A stretch of DNA of 10,983 nt from DATKGP01 sp035510775. GTDB lineage: Bacteria; Patescibacteriota; UBA1384; 2-12-FULL-50-11. The DNA is taken from contig DATKGP010000014.1 of the NCBI GenBank assembly GCA_035510775.1, positions 1 to 10,983 on the forward strand, written 5' to 3'. Under the pieces are notes generated by a model. The model ran no database searches. It was not told the DNA's origin and saw nothing but the letters and a program-made list of their open reading frames with translations. A program made the position numbers and the translations under genes. Positions 5,048-10,983 of this stretch are shown here, piece after piece. The stretch's first letter is position 1; each line of letters begins with the position of its first letter.

Positions 5048-5848
5048 TTACTTTACGTACGCGTAGCCGGGGACGCGCAGGTCAATTTGGGCGTTTACCT
5101 GGCCGCCTTTGTCTTTGAGAATCTGCTTGGCAGCGGTGATTTGGGCGTCAATCGGGGTGTTGATAGTCATGAGCAGAGAAATTGTTTTGCCGGCCGGATA
5201 CGGCAGATCGGAACTGGTCGAGCCGGTCACGACCGCCCCGACTTGGTAGACGGTGTCGTTGATAAAAAGTTCGCTTACCACGAAGCCAGCCTGGTTGAGT
5301 TTGGTATTAGTGTCGGTAAAGATTTTGACCAGGTCAGAATTGGCAACCGTCTGACCGACGGCGGCTTTGGTGGCCGAACGATCCTCGACAATTGGCAGCT
5401 GTTGACTGGTCTGGAGATACTGGGCATAAAGCAAGCTGTGGCTATCGGCCAAATAATCGATACCGCCAGAACGCCAGATGAGAGCCGGTGTCCGCATACT
5501 AACGGCGCAACGCAAGTAATCGGGAATCCCCCGTCGGCAGTCGACATCGGCCACCGACGAATTACTTTTCAGAATGTCTAGACGAACTTGGCTGACTTGG
5601 CGGCTGAACAGCGACTGGCCTTTTAAATCTTCCAGGTGGCCGATGATTCCCTGATCGATGGTGCCACTGACCTCCACTGATCGAATGGTGAAAACCGGCA
5701 GGCGACTGGCAAGAAAAATCGCCACGATTATCAGTAGAACGACCACGAACGGCCAGAGGCTTTTGTACTGGCTCAAATCTAGCCTTTGCCTGGGCGGCCG
5801 GAAACTAGCGTTAAAAACTTTCGGGGTCCGTTGCAAGTTGGCAGTCAT
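5048..5848 (-). CDS. ftsQ: Cell division protein FtsQ/DivIB
   Basis: FtsQ is a bitopic membrane protein that links early and late divisome proteins. The 266-residue protein has a basic cytoplasmic N-terminus (1-30, several R/K), one transmembrane segment at about 32-48 (WPFVVVLLIIVAIFLA), then a POTRA domain starting FTIRSVEVSGT at about 53 and a larger extracytoplasmic beta domain. The topology, the TM-adjacent POTRA and the place directly after murB are the main evidence; FtsQ sequences diverge strongly, so residue-level motifs are few. GGAGG (5860-5856) lies 7 nt before the ATG, and the start overlaps the murB stop as ATGA. Two cysteines (near DVDCRRG and LRCAV) could form an extracytoplasmic disulfide; this is a guess. 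Confidence 0.85.
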   Translation of the reverse strand: MTANLQRTPKVFNASFRPPRQRLDLSQYKSLWPFVVVLLIIVAIFLASRLPVFTIRSVEVSGTIDQGIIGHLEDLKGQSLFSRQVSQVRLDILKSNSSVADVDCRRGIPDYLRCAVSMRTPALIWRSGGIDYLADSHSLLYAQYLQTSQQLPIVEDRSATKAAVGQTVANSDLVKIFTDTNTKLNQAGFVVSELFINDTVYQVGAVVTGSTSSDLPYPAGKTISLLMTINTPIDAQITAAKQILKDKGGQVNAQIDLRVPGYAYVK

Positions 5849-6810
5849 CCTTCCGCCTCCTCACCACCAACCCAATGGCCGACAAAGCGCAAACGTTCTT
5901 TGAGCGGCTCGTCATCATCGAGCGATAGTTGTTTGAGCTGATTAATAAAAGCCCGTGTCGCTTGGGCGTCAATTTTTTCTTTGCCTCGGCCAAGCAATAT
6001 AGAACCGGCCTTGACGATTAAATCTGGATCTTTCCTATTAAGCGACAGGCCGTGGCCGCTAGGAAGTTTCAAGTCTCTCTTTCTTAGAAAATCGGCCAGC
6101 GAGCTGGTAAAAACGTGGCCGAGGCAGCCGTCGACATTGCGACGTTTTCTAACCTCAAAAAGCCGTTTCAAAATTTCTTCGCGAGCCAGTTGGGTCAGCT
6201 GCAGTCTGACGGAAAGAATAATCGGCGGGAATTTGTGATCAACTTTGATTTTGCTGCTAAATGGCTGGCCGACAATCTGCTCCGGTAGAACCGAGACGAC
6301 TTGGGGATCTTGGCCTGGCAAAAACATTACCACTTCGCGTAGTAGCGAGTGAATGGTTTTGCCGCCCCAGCCAGCACCGGTAACCACTGCCCCGCCAAGC
6401 GTGCCCGGCACGGCCGCCAGAAACTCCGCTCCGCCCAAACCTTTTTCGGCCGCCGTATTGACCAGCTCATTGTTGGTAATACCGCTGCCAATCAGCATCT
6501 GGCTGTGGCCGATTTCAAAGGAGACTTCTTTGGCTCGGTCGATAATGGTTAGGCCGGGAAAGCCGACGTCGCTGACCAAGACACCGTGACCGGCGCCTAA
6601 AACCAGATACGGACAATCGGTGGCGATGGCAATTTGGGCAGCGTCAATTAAATCACCGGCAGTTTCGGCGATGACCAAGTAGTCGCTTCGTCCGCCGACG
6701 CCAGCGCTGGTGTAATCCTTTAGCGAGGCCAGATGCAAAAATTTATCGCCGAAGCGCTCCTCTAACCGACTAATTATCGGCAATTCCTGGTTTTTGGCGG
6801 CGTTGACCAT
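5845..6810 (-). CDS. murB: MurB homologue (UDP-N-acetylenolpyruvoylglucosamine reductase), catalytic motifs altered
   Basis: MurB reduces UDP-GlcNAc-enolpyruvate to UDP-MurNAc with FAD and NADPH in the cytoplasm. The 321-residue protein keeps the FAD-binding (VAO-like) fold: SAGVGGRSDYLV (35-46), LGAGHGVLV (71-79) and GGAEFLAAVPGTLGGAV (126-142), all matching family blocks, and the C-terminal LNRKDPDLIVKAG (257-269) aligns with the family's SekHanFIvN-type block. But where MurB has G-S/C-x-F-K-N-P with the proton-donor Ser/Cys, this protein reads GHVFTSS (231-237). The expected YR-S segment reads PFSSKIK (183-189), and the C-terminal Glu is off register (LKERLRFVG, 303-311). It may be a divergent active enzyme or a degenerate homologue. 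Start ATG lies 5 bp after the murC stop; its TGA overlaps ftsQ by 4 bp. Context supports MurB. Confidence 0.85.
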   Translation of the reverse strand: MVNAAKNQELPIISRLEERFGDKFLHLASLKDYTSAGVGGRSDYLVIAETAGDLIDAAQIAIATDCPYLVLGAGHGVLVSDVGFPGLTIIDRAKEVSFEIGHSQMLIGSGITNNELVNTAAEKGLGGAEFLAAVPGTLGGAVVTGAGWGGKTIHSLLREVVMFLPGQDPQVVSVLPEQIVGQPFSSKIKVDHKFPPIILSVRLQLTQLAREEILKRLFEVRKRRNVDGCLGHVFTSSLADFLRKRDLKLPSGHGLSLNRKDPDLIVKAGSILLGRGKEKIDAQATRAFINQLKQLSLDDDEPLKERLRFVGHWVGGEEAEG

Positions 6811-6815
6811 CTTTG

Positions 6816-8222
6816 TTAAGCTGATTTTTCTTGGAGTAAATCGTAAACTTTGTAGACATCGCCGGCTCCAATTAGCAAAACGACATCACCCTCAACAATT
6901 AGGCTTTGGAGATACTTAGCCACCTCTCCGAGCGAAGAGCGGTACTCGACCGAGGACTGAAGTTTTTTGGCCTCATCGTAGAGATCCTTGATTGTCACGT
7001 AGCCGCTTTTCTCCCTGGCCGAAGCGAAAATATTGAGCAAAATTAGTCGGTCGCAGTTCTGCAGGCTCTGGGCAAACTCGCGAAGTAACTTGCCGGTTCG
7101 GCTGTAGGTGTGGGGTTGAAAAACGGCAACTACTCGCCTGTTTGGATAATGTTGGCGCGTGGCTTCGAGCAAATATTTAATGGCCGTTGGGTGATGGGCA
7201 AAATCGGTGATTATTGTCGCGTTGTTGTACTGACCCAAAACTTCGAAACGTCGGGCCGGGCCGCGAAACTTCTTGAGAGCTTTTTCCACCGTCGACATCG
7301 CCACCCCTAAAGTTGAAGTAAGAATAATTGCCGCGGCGGCGTCCAAGACATTATGGGCTCCAGGCATCGCCAAAACAAACGGGCCCAAAGTACTTTCGGC
7401 GGTTTTTAGACTAAAAGTTGTCGAATCGCCTTCTTTAAAACCGACAATTTGGTAGGCGGCGCCGGGCTCGAAACCGTAAGTCAAACAGTGGCGATCGGCC
7501 ATCCGACCGACTAGACGACGAACTAACGGGTAGTCGGTGCAGGCGACAATTGTTCCGCTTCTGGGAACTTTGGCCACCAGCTGGTAGAAAGCTTGGTAGA
7601 CATCCTCGGCGCTTTGGTAAACATCTGGGTGGTCGAGCTCGATGCTGGTGACAACAATATGTTTCAAGGGGTAATCGAGAAACTTGGCGGCAAAATCATT
7701 CTCCGAGCGTTTATACTCATCGGCCTCGGCCACAAAATATTTGCCATCGCCGATGTGGGCATTGCCTTGAAGCCCGGGAATTTCGTTAATGCCGATGGCG
7801 TAGCTGGGCGAGAAACCGGCCTCGCTTAAGACAAAGGCAATCATCGAGCTGGTGGTGGTTTTGCCATGGACGCCGGCTACCCCGATAGATTCGAAGTTGG
7901 CCATAATTTTCCCCAGCATTTCCGATTGAGGAATTATGCTAATTCTGGCCGATTTGGCGGCCTTTAGCTCGGGATTTTGCAACCCAAAAGCCGCCGAGGC
8001 AATGACTAAGTCCGGTTTTACTTCTTTGACGTGAGCGGCTTCAAAGCCCGAGAAAAATTTGATGCCGTTGGTGGTCAAAACTTCGTCGGTGGGAAAAACC
8101 TCGGCCACGTCACTGCCAGTAACTTCGTAGCCGAGTTGTTTGGCCATTAGGGCTAGCCCGGTCATCGCCATGCCTTTGATGCCGACTAGATACAGTGATT
8201 TCGGCTCGGCCTTCTTCTTCAT
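6816..8222 (-). CDS. murC: UDP-N-acetylmuramate--L-alanine ligase MurC
   Basis: MurC adds L-alanine to UDP-MurNAc with ATP, the first peptide step of peptidoglycan precursor synthesis. In this 468-residue protein the N-terminal Rossmann domain opens with GIKGMAMTGLA (14-24; usual GIGGxGMS). The ATP P-loop is GVAGVHGKTTT (114-124), the central acidic block AEADEYKRSEND lies at 165-176, GAHNVLDAAAA at 288-298, RRFEVLG at 324-330 and the C-terminal domain motif DFAHHPTAI at 340-348, followed by FQPHTYSRT. All are the expected Mur-ligase landmarks, and HHPTAI with FQPHTYSRT separates MurC from MurD/E/F. Its ATG directly abuts the murG TAG stop (TAGATG), with no good Shine-Dalgarno sequence, so it likely depends on coupled translation. 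Confidence 0.96.
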   Translation of the reverse strand: MKKKAEPKSLYLVGIKGMAMTGLALMAKQLGYEVTGSDVAEVFPTDEVLTTNGIKFFSGFEAAHVKEVKPDLVIASAAFGLQNPELKAAKSARISIIPQSEMLGKIMANFESIGVAGVHGKTTTSSMIAFVLSEAGFSPSYAIGINEIPGLQGNAHIGDGKYFVAEADEYKRSENDFAAKFLDYPLKHIVVTSIELDHPDVYQSAEDVYQAFYQLVAKVPRSGTIVACTDYPLVRRLVGRMADRHCLTYGFEPGAAYQIVGFKEGDSTTFSLKTAESTLGPFVLAMPGAHNVLDAAAAIILTSTLGVAMSTVEKALKKFRGPARRFEVLGQYNNATIITDFAHHPTAIKYLLEATRQHYPNRRVVAVFQPHTYSRTGKLLREFAQSLQNCDRLILLNIFASAREKSGYVTIKDLYDEAKKLQSSVEYRSSLGEVAKYLQSLIVEGDVVLLIGAGDVYKVYDLLQEKSA

Positions 8223-9314
8223 CTACGTCAGCTCGCTAATAATTCTGTCGAGAGAGTCTTGGGTGTTGAAATATTTTCGTAGATTCTCACCACGTTTCTT
8301 GGCTTCTTCCGGATCACCAAGAATTCCGCTGATTTGCTGAATGAAGCTTTTGTCGGTTAGGTTGGCCTGATCCTGAATCCAGGCAGCTTCGGCTTCGAAC
8401 AGGCGGCTGGCATTTTTGGTTTGGTGATCGGTGGCAGCTCCGGGCAAGGGAATTAGAAAGATGGGTTTAGCGAAAAGAGCCGCTTCGGCAACGGTCGTGG
8501 CGCTGGCCCGGCCGATAATTAAATCGGCGGCCTGAAAATAGTAAGGCAGTTCGCGATCGATATAAGCAAAAACTTTGTAGTGGCTTTTTTGGCCGGGAGC
8601 TAATTGTTCGTACAGGCGCTGGAATTTTTGGTAATCATCTTTTCCGGTCATATGCACGACATCGCTTTGGATAAGTAGCTCCGGCAAAACTGCGGCCAGA
8701 TGCTGATTAATCGCCGTCGAGCCTTGGCTGCCAGGCATAATTAGAACCAGCGATCGGGATTTCTTGGGGCTTTTCAAAGTAGCGGCCTGGCGCAGAGAAT
8801 TACGAATCGGAATACCGACCTGCGTGTAACGCTGATCGTGGTTGGGGTAAATCATCGGATCAAAAGCCGTCAGAACTTTCGAGGCAAAGTGGCTGGCGAA
8901 ACGATTAGCTACCCCCATAACGGCGTCGGATTCGTGAACGATTACCTTGCGTCGCAAAATCCAGGCGGCAATCACCACCGGCACGGCTACGTAGCCGCCC
9001 TTGCAAAAAACTACCCGGGCGCCGGTTTTCCAAATTAGCCAGAGCGACTGCCAGAAGCCGATTTTAATTTTCACCAAATCAACTAGGTTCTTGCCGAAAC
9101 TAGAGGGCGTAAAGTAGCGGCGCCATTTGCCGGCATAAATTGCTTTGTACGGATAGTTTTTGCCAACCAGTTCTTCTTCCGGGCCACCTCGGCTGCCGAC
9201 GAAAAGAAAGGGAATGCTACGGCTGGTCAAACCTTCGGCCACGGCAATCAGCGGAGTGATGTGGCCACCAGTGCCACCACCAACTAGCAGGATTGGGACG
9301 ATTTTGTCTTTCAT
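8223..9314 (-). CDS. murG: Lipid II synthase MurG (GlcNAc transferase)
   Basis: MurG transfers GlcNAc from UDP-GlcNAc to lipid I on the inner face of the membrane, giving lipid II. The 363-residue GT-B protein shows the N-terminal G-loop GGGTGGHITP (12-21), GKWRRY near 82-87 (usual GklRR), the membrane/acceptor block FCKGGYVAVPVV, HESDAVMGVANR (usual HEQN-x-x-x-G-x-x-NR), a second loop PGSQGSTAIN, and the donor-binding stretch GRASATTVAEAALFAKPIFLIPLPGAATDHQTKNA. The usual RaGA has become RASA, a mild change seen in divergent MurGs. The ATG at 9314 overlaps the ftsW stop as ATGA, and AGGGAG (9325-9320) gives a good ribosome site. It lies between ftsW and murC as in most dcw clusters. Confidence 0.96.
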   Translation of the reverse strand: MKDKIVPILLVGGGTGGHITPLIAVAEGLTSRSIPFLFVGSRGGPEEELVGKNYPYKAIYAGKWRRYFTPSSFGKNLVDLVKIKIGFWQSLWLIWKTGARVVFCKGGYVAVPVVIAAWILRRKVIVHESDAVMGVANRFASHFASKVLTAFDPMIYPNHDQRYTQVGIPIRNSLRQAATLKSPKKSRSLVLIMPGSQGSTAINQHLAAVLPELLIQSDVVHMTGKDDYQKFQRLYEQLAPGQKSHYKVFAYIDRELPYYFQAADLIIGRASATTVAEAALFAKPIFLIPLPGAATDHQTKNASRLFEAEAAWIQDQANLTDKSFIQQISGILGDPEEAKKRGENLRKYFNTQDSLDRIISELT

Positions 9315-10420
9315 ATTGTCTCCCTAGAAATATTTGTCAGCAGACCAAGCATTGCCATGTTTACTACTAGAGACGTACCACCGTAACTGACAAAAGGCAA
9401 TGTTATACCCGAGAGCGGCAGAATCCCTAGCATCCCGCCGATGTTAATCATCATCTGGACAAGAATTAAGGTGGAAATTCCCACCGCCATTAATTGAACG
9501 AAGCGGCTGTTGGCGTTGAGCGAGATTAAGTAGCCTCGCCAGACCAGATAGATGAAGGCCAGAACCACCAAGAGGGTTCGGACGAAGCCCAATTCCTCGG
9601 CGATCACGGCAAAAATTGAGTCGGAGTACGACTCCGGCAGGTAGGCATACTTGCTGATGCCCTTACCGAAGCCAACGCCCCACCAACCGCCGCTGCCGAT
9701 GGCGATTTGAGCCTGTTCGGCGTGATAGCCACTACTCAAAGCAGTGGCCGATGAGCCTTGGGTAGCAGTACTAAATCTACTATGGCGGTAGGGGGTTAGA
9801 AAAATAATCGCCGAAATTATCGCGACCGCTGCCAAAGTAATTAATAAAATGTGCCAGAATTTGGCTTTGGCGACAAAAAAAATCGCCAGCGAGGTAACAA
9901 GCAAGGCCACGACAGTATCGGTGTCTGGTTCCAAGATGAGCAGGGTACTGATAGCGGCTATTAAAATAGCAAACGGCAACGCTCCTTTGGTAAAACTTCT
10001 GACGTTGTCGCCCATGGCCGCCAGCCAAGCTGAAAGATAAATTATTAGAAAAATTCGGACCAGTTCTGTTGGCTGAAAAAGTTTATGCCCGGCCAGACCG
10101 ATCCAACGATAAGAGCCGTTAATTTTTTCACCCAAACCCGGCAAGAAAACGGCGATTAACAGGAGGAAAATTATCCAGAGAAAATTCTTGCGCCACTGAT
10201 AGAATCGATCAATCGGCGCCCTCCAAAAATACAGAAAACCAATCAAGCCCAGCCCCCAAGCTAGTAGTTGGCGTAAGAAAAAGTAGTAAGGATTGCCGTA
10301 GTTTTCGGCGGCGGTCACCTGCGAGGCCGAAAGAATCATCACCAGCCCCAGCAAGGTCAGGCTCAAACCGACAATCGGAATGCTCGGGTCGAAGCGTTTA
10401 CGGAGTTTGTAGATTTGCAT
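9311..10420 (-). CDS. ftsW: Septal peptidoglycan glycosyltransferase FtsW (SEDS family)
   Basis: FtsW is a polytopic SEDS protein that polymerises lipid II at the division site with a partner class B PBP. The 369-residue chain has about ten hydrophobic segments and the family blocks NGSYRWIGL (101-109), QPTEL (116-120; usual QPSE), the periplasmic loop GYHAEQAQIAIGSGGWWGVGFG (231-252), PESYSDSIFAVIAEELG (262-278) carrying the catalytic Asp (D267), and LPLSGITLPFVSYGGTS near the C-terminus. At 164-169 it reads EPDTDT where the family usually has (Q/E)PDLGT. RodA is the main alternative, but murD on one side and murG on the other argue for FtsW. The start codon lies inside the 3' end of murD (23-bp overlap), implying coupled translation. 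Confidence 0.93.
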   Translation of the reverse strand: MQIYKLRKRFDPSIPIVGLSLTLLGLVMILSASQVTAAENYGNPYYFFLRQLLAWGLGLIGFLYFWRAPIDRFYQWRKNFLWIIFLLLIAVFLPGLGEKINGSYRWIGLAGHKLFQPTELVRIFLIIYLSAWLAAMGDNVRSFTKGALPFAILIAAISTLLILEPDTDTVVALLVTSLAIFFVAKAKFWHILLITLAAVAIISAIIFLTPYRHSRFSTATQGSSATALSSGYHAEQAQIAIGSGGWWGVGFGKGISKYAYLPESYSDSIFAVIAEELGFVRTLLVVLAFIYLVWRGYLISLNANSRFVQLMAVGISTLILVQMMINIGGMLGILPLSGITLPFVSYGGTSLVVNMAMLGLLTNISRETI

Positions 10421-10983
10421 TTTTCTTGACTAAATCTTGGAACTGTTGCCCGCGTTCGGCGGCGTTGGTAAACATATCTTTGCTGGCGCAGGCCGGTGAG
10501 AGTAAGACGACTTCGCCGGGTCGAGCTAGCTCGCCGGCTCGAGCGACAACCTCACTCAAGCTCGGGCAGATTTCCACCGAAATTCTTGGGGCAATTTTTT
10601 TGAGCGCCTGGGCAATTTTCGAAGCTTCTTGTCCAAGTAGCAAAGCCGCCCTGACGCTCGATTCGTTTATCGCCCGGGCTAACTCGGTAAAGTCGGCGCC
10701 TTTGGTCGAGCCGCCACCGATCCAAACTGCCGACTCGTCGAAGGCCGTCAGGGCAGCCATGGCTGATTCTGGAGTAGTGGCGTAGGAATCGTCAACGTAC
10801 AAAACCCCCTTAACAGTGGTGACTTTTTCCAGGCGATGCGGCAGCGGCTCAAAAGCCTTCAGACCCTCGATGATTTGATCGTTAGTAACGCCAATAATGC
10901 TGGCCACGGCTGCGGCAATCGCTCCGTTCAGAAGATTGTGCTCGCCTTTTAGTCCCGACTCGGCCAGATGAAGCCAGTGTTTA
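10398..10983 (-). CDS. murD: UDP-N-acetylmuramoylalanine--D-glutamate ligase MurD (5' part cut by window edge)
   Basis: The reading frame is open to the right edge, so the visible 194 residues are the C-terminal part; the first complete codon is at 10982-10980 and the true start lies outside. MurD adds D-glutamate to UDP-MurNAc-L-Ala with ATP. Visible landmarks are KGEHNLLNGAIAAA (family G-x-HN-x-x-N-x-x-AA), HRLEKV, DDSYATTPES (usual NDSKaTN), and WIGGGSTKGADF (usual aGGxdKg-x-d). The C-terminal block LLSPACASKDMFTNAAERGQQFQDLV matches the MurD signature LSPAcaSfDqF-x-x-f-x-x-RG closely. It overlaps the ftsW start by 23 bp, the usual dcw order. Confidence 0.93.
   Translation of the reverse strand, partial: KHWLHLAESGLKGEHNLLNGAIAAAVASIIGVTNDQIIEGLKAFEPLPHRLEKVTTVKGVLYVDDSYATTPESAMAALTAFDESAVWIGGGSTKGADFTELARAINESSVRAALLLGQEASKIAQALKKIAPRISVEICPSLSEVVARAGELARPGEVVLLSPACASKDMFTNAAERGQQFQDLVKKNANLQTP

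Noticed and set aside
5048..5848. Frameshift or truncation in ftsQ
   Set aside because: The frame is continuous from the overlap with murB to the stop before recJ, and the length is normal for the family.
1..10983. tRNA, rRNA, CRISPR array or recoded TGA
   Set aside because: No cloverleaf, ribosomal motif or spaced repeat series was seen, and TGA ends murB and ftsW at the expected C-termini.

Overview
The window looks like a bacterial chromosome segment, most likely from a candidate-phyla (Patescibacteria/CPR-type) genome. This is inferred from the divergent but complete-looking peptidoglycan enzymes, the very tight gene packing, and the type of Pif1-like ATPase start at the left edge. It is not proven from sequence alone. 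TAA, TAG and TGA all act as stops at the ends of well-recognised genes (for example murB and ftsW end in TGA), so the recoded TGA of Gracilibacteria/Absconditabacteria is not in use. Composition is mixed, roughly half G+C by eye.

Region A (1-2016) is an accessory-looking stretch of short, separately transcribed genes. On the minus strand are the N-terminus of a P-loop, probably Pif1-family, helicase (1-109), a HAD-superfamily nucleotidase-like phosphatase (191-784) and a small XRE-family HTH regulator (984-1334). On the plus strand is a 114-residue protein with 14 cysteines (1514-1858). Intergenic DNA here is unusually structured. The motif TATCAC-N6-GTGATA occurs three times, on both sides of the regulator gene and again at 1944-1961. 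There are two convincing intrinsic terminators, two promoters sharing the same extended -10 string TGGTAATAT, and a 22-bp near-exact copy of part of the radA 3' end.

Region B (2017-10983) is one long minus-strand cluster, in transcription order murD (5' cut by the window edge), ftsW, murG, murC, murB, ftsQ, recJ, radA. Adjacent genes overlap or lie 0-27 bp apart, so they probably form one operon. The first six belong to the division and cell wall (dcw) cluster. MurC, MurD and MurB make UDP-MurNAc-peptide, MurG makes lipid II, FtsW polymerises glycan at the septum, and FtsQ is the bitopic divisome scaffold. Instead of ftsA-ftsZ, the cluster continues into recJ (5'-3' ssDNA exonuclease) and radA (branch-migration ATPase), joining cell-wall synthesis to recombination repair.

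The least ordinary points are the palindrome set around the HTH gene, the orphan cysteine-rich protein, the radA-tail repeat, and a MurB homologue whose usual catalytic residues do not appear at the expected places. No tRNA, rRNA, CRISPR array or transposase was seen, and there is no gene-free stretch longer than 300 bases.
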